Of a stretch of DNA of 64,000 nucleotides, positions 1 through 13,000 are shown piece after piece; position 1 is the stretch's first letter; each line of letters opens with the position of its first letter. This stretch comes from Kitagawia praeruptora (lineage: Eukaryota; Streptophyta; Magnoliopsida; Apiales; Apiaceae), in the NCBI GenBank assembly GCA_037693485.1, contig CM075353.1, forward strand, positions 9,946,001 to 10,010,000, given 5' to 3'. The translations under genes and the position numbers were made by a program. The notes beneath the pieces are model-generated. The model was not told where the DNA came from and ran no database searches. It saw only the letters and a program-made list of their open reading frames with translations.

Positions 1-140
1 ATGATAGTGATAACATTGATTTACGAAATCAAAGATATGAAATCTTTTTAAATCAATTGACATGTAATCTTTTCACATGTAACCCTTAATAATATGAAAT
101 TGTATCATATTATTTTATTGAATAATTTGATAGAAATGTA

Positions 141-353
141 CTCCCTCCGTCTTAATTTGATAATTTGATAGAACATCATCAATTGACTAATATTTTACGC
201 ATATTTTATAAGAGTAAATATAGTCACGAAGATCTTGTTTGATTCGTATTTATGAGTACTTTACACTATGTTCCAGAAACTTTTTGTTGATTAAAAGTTT
301 GGATTGGCAAACGTGTCAAGAGAAAAGACAAAACTTATTTAGAGACGGAGCGA
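141..353. mobile_element. Stowaway-like MITE
   Basis: The left end reads CTCCCTCCGTC directly after TA (139-140). The right end is the inverted, imperfect counterpart (GACGGAGCGAT on the + strand) followed by TA at 354-355. The interior has the usual subterminal phrase of this group (GTCAAGAGAAAAGACAAAAC at 315-334). It is about 213 bp long with no coding capacity. The family call rests on the CTCCCTCCGT terminus and TA duplication. A second degenerate right end of the same kind is seen near 890-948. Confidence 0.7.
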
Positions 354-959
354 TATGTAAAAGTGAAAAACGAAGAAAATAATAACATAATAGAATCTAA
401 ACTATTATAAAAAAGCCGAAACTTTAAAAGTTTTGGTCCTTTTTTTTTGTATGTTCTGAATTTACTTATTTACCATTCATTATAAAAGTCATGAATTTTA
501 TAGTCATTAATATATACGCGAAAATATCACATTATATTTTTCAATTATTAATAAAATATATAAAAATTCCGTATACTTTGCTTTTAATAAGGAAAATTAT
601 TATAATCCGTAAACATGAGTATATACGATATGTATACAATTAAAATAGCGATCATATCATATATTCCAATCATATCATAGATACCAATAATAAATATTTA
701 ACAAAAAATATCACAGCATAACTTCTAATCACTAACAAAATATAATAACATTTAAAAAAAATTGTAATTAATTATTATATACAAATGTAATTAAACATAT
801 AATTTTTTTTTACTTCACTACAGTTTTTTAATACAATGAAGTTTTTATATTTCATAATAACACGAATTTGAAATTATTATGGATTAAAAGTGTGTTGCCA
901 AACGTTTCGAAAGGAAACAGGAAAAACATTTACGAACGGAATGAGTACAATACGGAATA
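354..959. other. AT-rich intergenic stretch
   Basis: No gene recognised. It is strongly AT-rich with poly-A/T runs. The only structure noted is the eroded Stowaway-type right end near 890-948 (ACGAACGGAATGAGTA). Confidence 0.5.
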
Positions 960-1129
960 CAATAGAACCTCGATAAATGAATGTTCGCTAAATGAATAAA
1001 TGTCTTCGGTCCCAGCTTTTTCCAATGGGCTTAACGAATAACCTCGATTAATGCATTAATCGATAAAGAAATAATCTCGCCAAATGAATATTTTTTTCCC
1101 AAAGGTATTAATTTATCGAGGTGCTACTG
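960..1129. mobile_element. TA-flanked MITE (Tc1/mariner/pogo-like)
   Basis: The element has terminal inverted repeats of about 19 bp: CAATAGAACCTCGATAAAT at the left, and CAGTAGCACCTCGATAAAT when the right end is read on the minus strand. TA lies immediately outside both ends (958-959 and 1130-1131). The interior repeats the phrase CGMTAAATGAAT several times. At 170 bp with no ORF, it fits a non-autonomous DNA transposon using TA targets. Confidence 0.7.
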
Positions 1130-1682
1130 TATATCGTAACATCTTATTCTTTACAAATTTTATCTACATACCCAATATTTCATAATAGTATAATAGTATG
1201 AATACAAATTTTAGACATTATTACATACTTACGTAGCCATTATTATTGGACATAGACTGCATCGACCGAGTAAAGTCTCCTACACATAGGATTAATTGGA
1301 CATAATTGTAACCACTTAACTACAGTGCAATTTCAAACTTCTCTCTGCCAAAGTAATATCTCCGAGGGACAATGGTATCCGTTGACTTTCACCGTATTGA
1401 ATATCATTACAGCTGGTCTCGAAATTACTATAATTTATAATCTCATCTGTAAAGCCTATAATACTCCGTTCCTCATCTTTCTATGTAGTAGAAGTAAGTC
1501 TGGAAATTTTAAGCTGAAGAGTGACATATTTAGGGTTTTCTGGCCGTGATTGTGTACTACCATTCTGCAGGTATGTGTATTTTGGGAGTCTCCATTTCAT
1601 TTATGATATAGCTGTCTACAATTTCTTATGTTTTGCTACACAATTATATGAAATTGTTTAATTCAACATTAGGTGTTTCAAA

Positions 1683-3691
1683 ATGTCTACGGAAGCTTTG
1701 CCAAAAACTTTTCTTTCTGTGGATTGGCCAAGCACTTTTGAAATGGGATGTTTGGTAAGATTGAAGTAAATGACATGCATGTTTGAATCAATTTGATAAC
1801 ATGAATTTTCACTTAAAACCTAAAACATGTTTGATTAGGTTTTGCCTAGAGAGTTTAAAGATGAATATGGTCAGACTTTACCAGAAAAAGTCATTCTAAT
1901 TGTACCATCTGGTGTTCAATGGATGGCTACATTTGATATGAAGAGTGGAACTGTTGGAGGGTTGCAATCCATGATAAAAGAATATGCTTTAAACAAATAC
2001 AATTTCCCTCTAATGCAATATAATGGTGGTGCTAGTTTTGAACTCCGCATATTTAATTGTTATGCTGGTGAGATTGATTATAATCCGAACCGGATTTCGC
2101 TTGGAAGACAAAACTCTGTTGATCCGAATATAAATGATTCGACCATGCAAGAGATTGAGCTGGATAAGTTTGAAGCCAGTTTTAAGCTTAATGTTTGCAA
2201 TAACAATCTCCAGATTTGTCAATTTGAGATCAATAGCAATCATTTATCAATCCAACAAATGACTCAGGTATGTGAATTTGTTAGCTTATATATATTTTCT
2301 GAAGTCCAAATAATTTCGTTCTGCATGATCAGATATTGTCCAAAACACATATTAGCGAACTAAACCTTGACAAAAGCACAAAGTATATACATGTTGGCTT
2401 TCGGTCCAAAAGATGGAAGATAGAGTTTGAAAACTGTGATGACAACATTTACTTTTCTCGTGGTTGGAATGAATTTGCCAAGAGTTGTGGTTTATCTGTT
2501 GGGGATATATGTTGCTTTGACAAAACTGATATCCAGAATTCATTCCAAGTTGCTATTTACCATGCAAGGGATATGAAGGAGTGGAAAGCTCTAAGTGGTG
2601 TGTATTGTTCGATTTAGTTTTGCCTTCTAGTTTCTCTTTTTCTGTTAGTTGACAATTTTGTTCTATTTAAAATAGGAGAGGAGTTACGGAAATCAAGAGC
2701 ATTCTTCTTGCATATGACTACCGAACATTCGTTGTTGAAAGCAGAAATTGTAAAATAGAGAGCTACTTCTATTTCCTTTAAAACTTTCGATTCATGATTT
2801 TGTTATGCATATATTTTTCAATTATTCAATCATATATTTTTCTTTGTTGTACAGGTTATGCCAAAAATGTTTGTTGAGATGTATGGTGCCAAGTTGGAAA
2901 GTATTGTATCTTTGTGGATGGCCGATAACAACATATGGATTACTTCTTACCGTAAGAAAGAGAATTGTCTTTTTGGTTTACAAAGACTACAAAAACATTA
3001 CTCAATTCAGCCGAAATCGTTGATTGTGTTGCAATACTGTGGAAAGTCTACATTTTACATTTCTATTCTAAGGCCAGATGGTTATGACATTTTGAATGGC
3101 ATTAGATGGAAGATGTTAGTAGGAGATGTGGTCATGGATGATGAAAGTAGTAACCCAGTTTCGTTGATAGAGAATATGTCTGAGGAAGAAGGTAAAATTC
3201 TGTTAATTCCTCATGTGATAGAGAATATTTTATGTATGATTAGTAGATTATGTTGCTAATGAAACAATGTTGTCTACAGAGAATGCAGAAACCCATCTTG
3301 GTGCAGAAGATCAACATTTCTCCGTTTATCTTACCAGTTGTCATTTTGATACCAAATGTCATGGAGTGGTAAGTAAGCAGAAATCGATATTACATATTTA
3401 AATGTTGTAAATGGTAGAAGAATCAGTTGTGAAGTTAAACAACGTGTTTTGTTTATGCAGTATATTCCACGAAGCATGGCAACATTCTATGAGAGTTGGA
3501 AACCAGCTATGTTGGTTACACTGCGTTATGAAAATGAACAATGGCAAGTAAAAGGAAATCTTGCAGGGAAGCGATGCAGATTAGGGAGAGGGTGGAGCGA
3601 TTTTATTAGTGAAACTCCCTTCATCGTTGGTCAGAAATTAACATTTTGTTATATTGGTAGTTCAAATTTTTTGTTTGAAATCAAGGTATAA
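1683..3691 (+). CDS. Four-B3-domain transcription factor (REM-like)
   Basis: Predicted nuclear DNA-binding protein of the plant-specific B3 superfamily, closest in style to REM proteins. Seven coding exons give one phase-consistent frame of about 498 residues: 1683-1754, 1839-2267, 2333-2597, 2676-2749, 2855-3191, 3280-3368, 3461-3691. All introns have GT-AG ends. A likely 5'UTR intron is 1571-1672 (CAG/GTATGTG ... TTAG). Four B3-like blocks can be seen: residues about 15-100 (LPREF, PSGVQW, GGASFELRIF); 155-255 (FRSKRWKIEF, FSRGWNEFAK, LSVGDICCF); 280-365 (VEMYGAKLES, LQYCGKSTFYISIL); and 400-498 (YIPRSMATFY, LGRGWSDF, FIVGQKLTFCYIG). Domain 2 fits best, and domains 1 and 3 are divergent. 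ATG 1683 is chosen because it opens the frame that splices cleanly into exon 2. The gene converges on the RPA-like gene to its right. DNA target and expression cannot be read from the sequence. Confidence 0.82.
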
Positions 3692-4056
3692 GGATATGTC
3701 AATTCCTTGAGAAAGGATAACTGAAACTTAAATTTCGTATTTGAACTTTATGTAATGCTTAGTTTTTTAACTATTTAAACTTTCGTAACATTCTATTGAT
3801 GGTAGATTTAGTAGTCACCTATTCCACTTCCACTTTTCTAAAACAGCATTGTAGACTTGAAACGTGACTACAAAAACCGAAAGACTCCTGAGAAATTTTG
3901 CGTACAGCCATACAAAATATTACATGGGAAAGTTTAGAACATTCGGACAATGTATCACATTACAAATATTCACTTCAAATACTGTTACAGTAAATAGTAA
4001 TTAAGCAAAAGATAGATGGATTCCTCATAATCCATCAAGATTTTTTTTTCATAGTT
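3692..4056. other. Convergent intergenic/3'UTR region
   Basis: Between the stop of the B3 gene (+) and the stop of the RPA-like gene (-). It should hold both 3'UTRs. I looked here for a Helitron 3' terminus (CTRR preceded by a GC hairpin, read on the minus strand) and saw none. Confidence 0.5.
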
Positions 4057-7000
4057 TTACCCAGTTTTTGGAGCTGTCTTCTTCTTGACAACTTCTGGTG
4101 TTTTGAAAGTCAACTGGGAGAAATCATCCAAATGATAGCTTGAAGTTGATGTCTTGAAAGAAAAAAAATATGATGGTTAGCATCTCATAGCTTAATATTA
4201 TAGAATTATGCAGAATAGGTGTTCCCATTTTACCTGGGTTGCTGAGATTTCCATGCTCTCTGTAATATTGTCACAAGTGTCTGCAACAATCTCTGGTTGT
4301 TTTCCACCAACATCAATACCATAATACAAATTTGAAGTTTTTTCAACATTCTGACTTTTTATCTCCAACTTGACACAAAGAACCAGATGCTCAAGTGTTT
4401 GGAAAAGTGAAGGTACCTCTTCATCAATTGCTCCCTAGATTATGAAACGAAGTTTGTCATAAATTAATAACACTTCAAAATGTTTAGTTGATTTTTTCAA
4501 TAAAAGTTTAATCATTTACAAAACTGTGTACCTCATCAATGAAGTCTTGTACATTCTTGCCAATGATGGTTCTAATTGCGCGATCAAACAAACATATGTC
4601 AATTTCCCCTGTGCAATCCTCTCCTTTGATATAGACTTGGAATCTGATTTAATTAGTAAGAAAGTTAGTATACGTATTTGGTAGAATAAAGTCTATAGAT
4701 TTTTTTGTTATGCATAAGTTAATCTTACTTTCTATAAGGAGATGGCACCTCCCTGTTACATCTGTAGCATGACAAAAGATCCTCTCTTGGTGAAATTTCT
4801 TTGTAACATGATGGGCATTCATAGTAATACCACTTTTGATTTGGTGGTATAGTGGTTATCTTGATCTGACACACAACTTCTTTCTGGAATATGATAATAT
4901 GTGCAGACAAAATAAAGAGACATATCAACAAAGGCTAAATAACAAATTTTCTTAACTGAAGGAAACAGTAGATTGGTATAGGCTTACATTAGAATAGTCT
5001 ATGCTTAACTTCTGAATATTCTCAACTGAAAGAAGCTCAACGGTGTCTCTCTTTTGATTGCAAAATTCATACTTTGAAAAGAGAGGTGTGGTTGTCCTAT
5101 ATAAATGAAAGAATAAGAACCATGTTGTCTGTTTAATGAGTACATTAAGTTGTTAGGTCGAATACACAATAAGCAATCAAATACTGTATTAGTAACTTAA
5201 CAAGAACACACTGTTTAACAATTAAAAACTGTTTTGAATTAATAATTCCTCTCTCGGTGATGTAAATATCACAGAGAGCTGCTTAGGTTACAATCAAAAG
5301 ATTTCTCAATGTTCGACTACCCTTCTAGGGTTAACCTAACTGTATTTATAGAACATACAGCTTCGTACAATCAGTAATTGATTCTCCTATAATTAAGCTA
5401 TACAATTGATATCAATCACGATTGCTTCAGTCTTCCAAGTCAACTCAATCTCTTTGACAGCTTTCCAATCTTCAAAGATATTGCTTCCATATTTATCTTG
5501 AATCAATCTTCAAACACTGTTGACTCTTCAGACAATACCGCTACAGAGTTTAACAAACTCTGTTTGCGCTTCCAGTCAGTGTTTAACTAAACTCTGACTG
5601 CTTCCAGCTAAACTCTGTTTTCTGACTTTAGCTTCCAAACACTGTTTCCATCAATCATTTCTAACAATCTCCCCCAACTTGTCCATTAGCAAAAATGTAC
5701 AAGTTTACAGTAAATGATGATGTCAAAACAAATACAAAGTTTTACAGTGTTTAACATACAAACAGAGTTTAAGCTTTTACTTAACAAATTCTACAGAAAA
5801 TAAGAAAATTCTTACAGACTTTAATTTCTAATCTCTTGCAGATCAGGCATTGTTCTGAGATAGTCTATAAGCAACCTTCTTTCAGCATTTTCAAGCTCTA
5901 TCTGCATAGCTTCTTTGATTTCTCTCAACTGAGGATCATTCTCATCAGTTTGATAGATAGCAGCTCTAAGATCGTAGATTTTGTTTCTTCTCATCTCATT
6001 TCCCAACCTTATGTATTTCACCTCTTCAGATTTTACATTGAAATCCAGAACAGTAATTCCAAGATCTGTTTTCAGCTTTGTAGTCCCTTTCTCCATTTCT
6101 ATCAAATTTCCATTCCAATCTCTGTATTTAGGAACATACTTGCTGTTGAATTTCATTTGCCTTCTTGCAAGGTTCTGAATCATTCTCTGTCTGAGCACAT
6201 TTGCAACTGACTGAGCTCTTTGATTTCTCACTCTGAAAATATATAGGACATATTCAAGTTCTTCAGCATACTTTAATTCAATATCCTTTTCAGAGACTTT
6301 AAATACTGTTCCATCAGCCATGAAATATAACAAGAAATCCTTTTCTAGACTCTTCTGATATACAAGCTGTACTGACTCCAGTTTGTCCAAACTCTCTTGA
6401 GTGACACCACGACCTGGAATAGACAGTGAAGAAGGATCTCTAGGACCAACATATTGCCTTTTATCTCTGTGTGAGCCTATGCCTCCTTTATTGTATCCAA
6501 CTTTACCAGATAAAGCTCTACCATCAGTGAAATCCATTGGAATTGTAGCTTCTAGTCTTGAATCATGAGGAGCACCCCTCTTAAATGTTGATTTCAACTG
6601 AGAAGACAATAATGGTGTGGTCACAACTTGTGCAGCAACAGAGGTTGTGTTTTCATTCTTCTGTACAACATGTGTATCAACAGAGGTTGTAACTATACTT
6701 TTCAGCTTTTGCTTGGCTTCTGCATCTGTTGGTTTTCTGAATACTTGCATTCTTTGATCTGTACCAACAGGTTCTTTGATTTGAATGCCTTTAAGAACAG
6801 GCTTTGCAGCTTTAGCAACTTTCACATTCTTCTTTGCTTTTTCAGACTTTAGAGCTTTCAGATGCTTTTCTTGTAAACTCTTCTCTTCAGCTTTAGCATC
6901 TTCTAAAGTAACTCCTTCTGCATTCTCTTCCATAAAAAGCTTAACAGCTAATTCTTCATCAGTCTTTGGATTTGATGTTAATTCCAAACTCTTAGTCTTT

Positions 7001-10000
7001 GAAGTACCTTGAGTTTCAGTGTTTATTCCAACAGACTGTGATTTAACAGATTTGCCAACAGACTGTGATTTAACAGATTTGCCAGATCTCAGAGTTTGCT
7101 TTTCAGAGTTTAAAACCTTGCTCTTATCACTTGCCCCTCCATCTCCAGCATCATCCTTTTGAGTCAGAGTTTGAGAAACTTTGCATTTAGACTTAGCCAC
7201 TCTCTCCCCCTTTTTGACATCATCAGGAATAAGGATTGATGTAATGAGCTCCAAAGAATTAGCAATGGAATCAACCTTAGCAAATAAAGCAGTCTGATTT
7301 TCTTCAACTTTTCCTAGCCTAGCAAAGAGAGTGTCTTGAACTTTAGACAGCTGAACAGCTTTTATTTTAGACTCTCTATCCATCTTCAATTCTCTTGACT
7401 GTATCTCAGTCTTTAAAGAAGCAATCTCTTGTTTTGTTTCAGCAAAATTGCCTTCCAGAGTCTTGACTTGCACCACAGTTGCCTTTAAACAGGATAAGAT
7501 CTCTGGATTTGAAATTTGCTTTGCAGTTTGCTTAACAAACTCAGATGCTCTTCCTTTTGGAAAAATGCAATCTTGTTTATACCAATTTTCAGCAGACTTA
7601 GCAAGATGCTCTACTTCAACTGCATGAGATGGACAAGGCTGATCAAAAGGTGTATGTTTATTATCTGTCTGTGCTGGTGCACTCACAAAGGAATCAGAGT
7701 TTGCACTACTGTCAGAATCATCTTCAGCACTTGCATCTTTAACTTGAGTATCTTTTAAAGAACCACTGTGCTGAGCAGTGTCAGCCACAGTTTCTGCAAC
7801 AACTTCTGCAACCTTTTCAACAGTCACCTCATGTTGCACAGGCTCTGCAACAGAGTTTGCCTTTGTAGCTTCAACAGGCATGGATTCAGAAATTATCTTT
7901 GTTGCCTGATCAACTTCATCACCTTTGTCTTGAATTGGAGAAGATACCAACTCTGTGTGTGATGCTTCAGCTTCAGGAACTTTTACTGCAAGCTCATCAG
8001 CTACACCAGGAGCTTCAGGATGAACAATAGGTGAGATAGGATCAGAGAATGGTTCAAAGGAGTCAAAAATATTATCCATTGGTGAAAGACCATCTCTGTT
8101 ATCCTCTTCTACAGGCATTTTATCCTCTGTAGGCATTTGAACATTAACATTATCCTCTGCAGGCATTTCAACCTCTGCAGGTATTTCAACATTCACTGTA
8201 ACCTCAACAGTAGGTGTTTGCTGTGAAACCACCTCTGGAGTTTCAACAAGATTCTCTTCATCTGAATCAGAAAGAATTAGTCTCCTTTTCTTGATTGGAG
8301 GCACCACATTCTCCTCTTCATCTTCACTTGAGCTCTCTCTTGGTGGTGAAAGAGAAGGTCTGTTTGCTTTCTGTTTCTTCCTTCTTGTATAAACAGCTCC
8401 AGGTATTATTTGTTTAGCCTTTGAGTGTTTAGTGTTTTGGGCAGTGTGTTTCTTTCTTTTTGGCTTGGTTTTGGGTTGTTCAGTAGATGCTGGCTCAGAG
8501 TTTAAGGTTTCAGTGTTTAAGGTTTCAGTGTTTAATGTTTCAGTGTTTGAAGGTTCAGTGTTTAAGGGTGGAGAGTTTATTGTTTCTGGTTGTGGTTGAT
8601 GAGATGTAGTAGGTACAGTGGTTATGGGTGTTGTGGGTGTTGGATTAGAGTTTATGGTGTCTATTGGTTCAGGCATTTGTTGTGGTGATTGAGAGTCTTG
8701 TGGTTGGTTTACATAGTTTTGTAGGCCTAAAGGCATAAACATATCTGGTATTTGCTGTTTAGTGACATCTTTGTTTGTCAAATCAGAAAACATTCTCTTA
8801 GCAACTTGAAAAGGCTGAATAACATCAGCTTCATCAATTGGAATGTTAGGCACACAGGCAGTAAATAGCAGTTGACAAAAACGAGCAAAATAAACAGTAG
8901 TAGACTCAGACAAACGTTCTCCCAAGTTCATTAGTACTAGTCTACCAAAATCGAAGTTACCTCCATATAGTAGAGCATGACCAATTTGGAGAGTATCCAG
9001 AGGAAGTGCATCCCAGTTTGTTGTCTTCTTTCCAAAAGCCCTTGTTATACAATCGAAGAAGAAACTCCATTCCTTTCTCAAACTTGGCCGTCTCAAAGAC
9101 CCTATCTTATTCAAGTTTCCTGCACATCCAATTTGTTCCAACATTGTCCTCAACCGATCATGACCAACAACACTGTAAGAAGTGGGTGTCTCAAAATCCA
9201 GAGCATCCCTAACAGTAGTTGGAGTAATAATATACTCTGATTCATCATGAGTGAAAATGATTGTTGGAGTGCCAGACTCTCCTCCATCATCATATTCAGA
9301 GTTTGTCCAGAAAGTAGCAATTTGTGAAGCAGATAGTGTATGTGGTGCTGTTAGAGCCTTCCCTATTTCAGAGTCTTTCAAGAAATTTTGGAACACATGA
9401 AACGCCTCTGGAGCATTTACAGTCTCCAATGGTGCTGCATAGTTACTAGGGAGAAAAACTAACCCTGCTGCATCAAACGCTTTAGTTGCCATTAGTAAAA
9501 AGTGATACGAAGATATTCAGAGAAAAGATGTGTATGCACTGTAAGTGTTTATCAAAATGTGAAAGAGAGTATATGAGAAGTGTGAAAGTGAATGAATATG
9601 CAAGTAACTGTGAGTGGGTGAATGTGAATCGATATGGAGTAAGAGACTAAAGACGATTAGAGTAAAATTAAAACTCAATCGTTTATTTAGTAATAGCGCG
9701 CAACTGTTGTAGAGTAGTGTGTGAGTGGGACATTAACATGAGACACGTGTCAAACAACCAATGGATCACTTAATAATTACCGCTGTCATTCCTATAATCA
9801 CGACAATTACACTAATTAACAGTTGTCAACTACCCCAATTACTGCAAAATAGTCAAATCATCTCAATGAGATTTTACCTCAGAGTACTTAACACAACTCA
9901 ACAGTGTTTATCAATTATCCAACTTTATCACTAAAACCCTTTCAAAAATTGCACAGTTGTGAATTAAGTGTGTGTGAAGCAGAGTTTACTGAAATCAATT

Positions 10001-13000
10001 TTTAGAGCATCTAATATTTCATAAAATCCATAACAAAAATCGATAACCACTGAATGCACAAACTCTCATATTAAACACTGATTGTTTGATGAATGCTAAA
10101 CTCTGTAGTTACTGTAATACAGAAATCTGAAAACTTCTATTCCCTTTGATGTCCATGATTATCCAAGAGAGCACACAGTCTTTGAAGACAAAAAGATCAA
10201 GAGATAGAAATCAGAGTTTCATTCAGTGAAGAACAGTCATGAACTGGATAATCTTACAAACTCTCAAACACACAGGTGTTTAGGTGAAGTGTTTACACTC
10301 ACATTCAATCAGAAATAGCAGAATCTACCATATGCTTGAATGTCCACCAATTCTACACTACTTTGAGTACATGTATTCACAAATCAAAAGGACTTTATTC
10401 AGGGTTGGAATGAGATAAGATCAAACAGATGAAAAAGATATTTTATTCATGAGTGACTTCAAGCTGAACATCTTAATAGAACAAAGTGTTCAGTACATAT
10501 TTGTACAAGATCAGTATATATGCCTTTTTTTTTCTTTTTTTTTTTTTTTATTTAGCATATATACTGAGTAAACTTTTTCTTTTCTTGAGAAACACTCATC
10601 TGTTTGAAAAAAAAAATATAACTGCTCTTAACACTTCAGAGTATAAGAAAAATGAGCAGTTAATAAGGCTCAAAGGGGTTTACTAAGGATGGAATTTATG
10701 AACAGTGTTTATACAGTGTTTGAACAAAGTTCAAAAGAATTTTGAACAGTGTTTGAATCCTATTGCCTTTATCATTTTCATGCACACACATATCATGTAG
10801 TCTCAAAATGGTCTAATACAAGTTCTAGAGAAACATACTACCTGATGAATATCACACAACAATAAATACTGATTGATAGAAAATGTATCAATCACTGATT
10901 TGGCTCAAACTCTCACAGGTTGTAGACATGAATCTGAACTCACCAAACTAATCAATGACACATCTCAAGTTTTATGGTTTTCACAAGTACAAACAAGGAA
11001 TCATCATGAACCATACCTTTGGAAACAGAATGTCACTTATCAGAGTTTAGAGTTCATCAATAACCAAAATTATTTATGAGAGGCAATGCACACAATATTC
11101 ATAGACTCAGAGTTTAGGACTGAATAAACTAAGAGATGCTATAAATATGAAACAGTATCATGCTGTGTTGATTTACTGCACAAAGTCTGATTAGATTACA
11201 GTGACTCAGAAAGAATCATGATTTATTTACTGAGAATCATGCTTCATACATTTTTCTTCATTGGTGTTTTCATTCAGACAATAATCAATTCTGAATTCAC
11301 TGAGTGTATCTAACATGTTAACAGTGTTTAATCAGACATGCTTAACAGAGTTTAAAAAGTTTTAAACATAAGCATGCATAACAGAGTTTAATACTAAGGT
11401 TCACATAGCACTTAACAATTTACAGAAAAAGAATCATGAGAAATAAGTTTTTGAGTCTAACCAACATCTCTAGTCAAAACTAGAGACCATTCCTAGTTCA
11501 TTGACCAGTCTTGTAAATGTAGCTTCACTCAATGGCTTGGTGAAGATATCTGCAAGTTGTTGTTCTGTAGACACAAAGTGAAGCTCAATGTTTCCTTCCT
11601 CTACATGCTCTCTGATGAAGTGATACCTTATGCTGATGTGCTTTGTCATTGAATGTTGTACTGGATTACCTGTCATTGCAATAGCACTTTGATTATCACA
11701 GTAAATAGGTATCTTGGTATACCTTAATCCATAATCCAGCAGTTGATTCTTCATCCATAATATCTGTGCACAGCAGCTACCAGCAGCAATATACTCTGCT
11801 TCAGCTGTAGATGTAGATATTGACTTCTGTTTCTTGCTGTACCAGGAAACAAGTCTGTCACCCAGAAATTGACAACTTCCACTGGTGCTTTTTCTGTCTA
11901 TCTTACATCCAGCAAAGTCTGCATCAGAGTAACCAAGAAGTTTAAACTCTGATTCTCTTGGATACCACAGCCCCAAAGTCATAGTGCCCTTGAGGTACTT
12001 GAATATCCTCTTTACCGCTGTTAAATGTGGTTCTCTTGGATCTGCCTGGAACCTTGCACACAAACAAGTTGCATACATGATATCAGGTCTGCTAGCTGTC
12101 AAATAGAGTAAAGAACCAATCATTCCTCTGTAACTTGTCATATCTACTGATGACCCTGCATCTTTGTCCAATTTTGTTGCAGTTGCCATGGGAGTTGTTG
12201 CAGATGAACAATCAAGCATACCAAATTTCTTGAGAAGGTTTCTGGTATATTTTGCTTGATTTATAAAAATTCCATCATCTGTTTGCTTCACCTGTAAGCC
12301 TAGAAAATAACTAAGCTCTCCCATCATACTCATTTGATATCTTGACTGCATGAGTTTGGCAAATTTCTTACAGAGTTTATCATTAGTAGACCCAAAAATA
12401 ATGTCATCCACATATATCTGAACTAAAAGCAAGTCACTACCATTTTGGAAGTAAAACAGAGTTTTGTCAATAGTACCTCTGTGAAATCCACTTTCTAGTA
12501 GAAATTTGGCAAGGGTTTCATACCATGCCCTTGGTGCCTGCTTAAGTCCATAGAGTGCCTTGTCTAACCTGTAGACATAATCTGGATATTTTGGATCTAC
12601 AAACCCTGGTGGTTGTTCCACAAACACTTCTTCTTCAAGTTTTCCATTCAAAAATGCACTTTTTACATCCATCTGAAACACTTTGAATTTCATGTGAGAG
12701 GCATATGCTAGAAAAATTCTGATTGCCTCCAATCTAGCCACTGGAGCAAATATTTCATCATAGTCTATTCCTTCCTGTTGTGAGTAGCCTTTTGCAACCA
12801 GTCTTGCCTTGTTCCTTGTGATAACACCCTCACTGTCAGTTTTATTCCTGAAAACCCATTTAGTACCAACAATTGATCTGTTCTTGGGCCTTGGTACAAG
12901 TGTCCACACTTCATTTCTTTCAAATTCATTTAGCTCTTCTTGCATTGCTGTTATCCAGTCAGCATCTTTAAGAGCTTCTTCAACTTTCTTTGGCTCAGAT

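Noticed and set aside
1325..1549. 74-codon + strand ORF upstream of the B3 gene
   Set aside because: No ATG at its start in context and no family resemblance; it lies in the likely promoter/5'UTR.
5821..9492. True envelope glycoprotein
   Set aside because: No signal peptide, transmembrane anchor or cleavage site visible; only the position is env-like.
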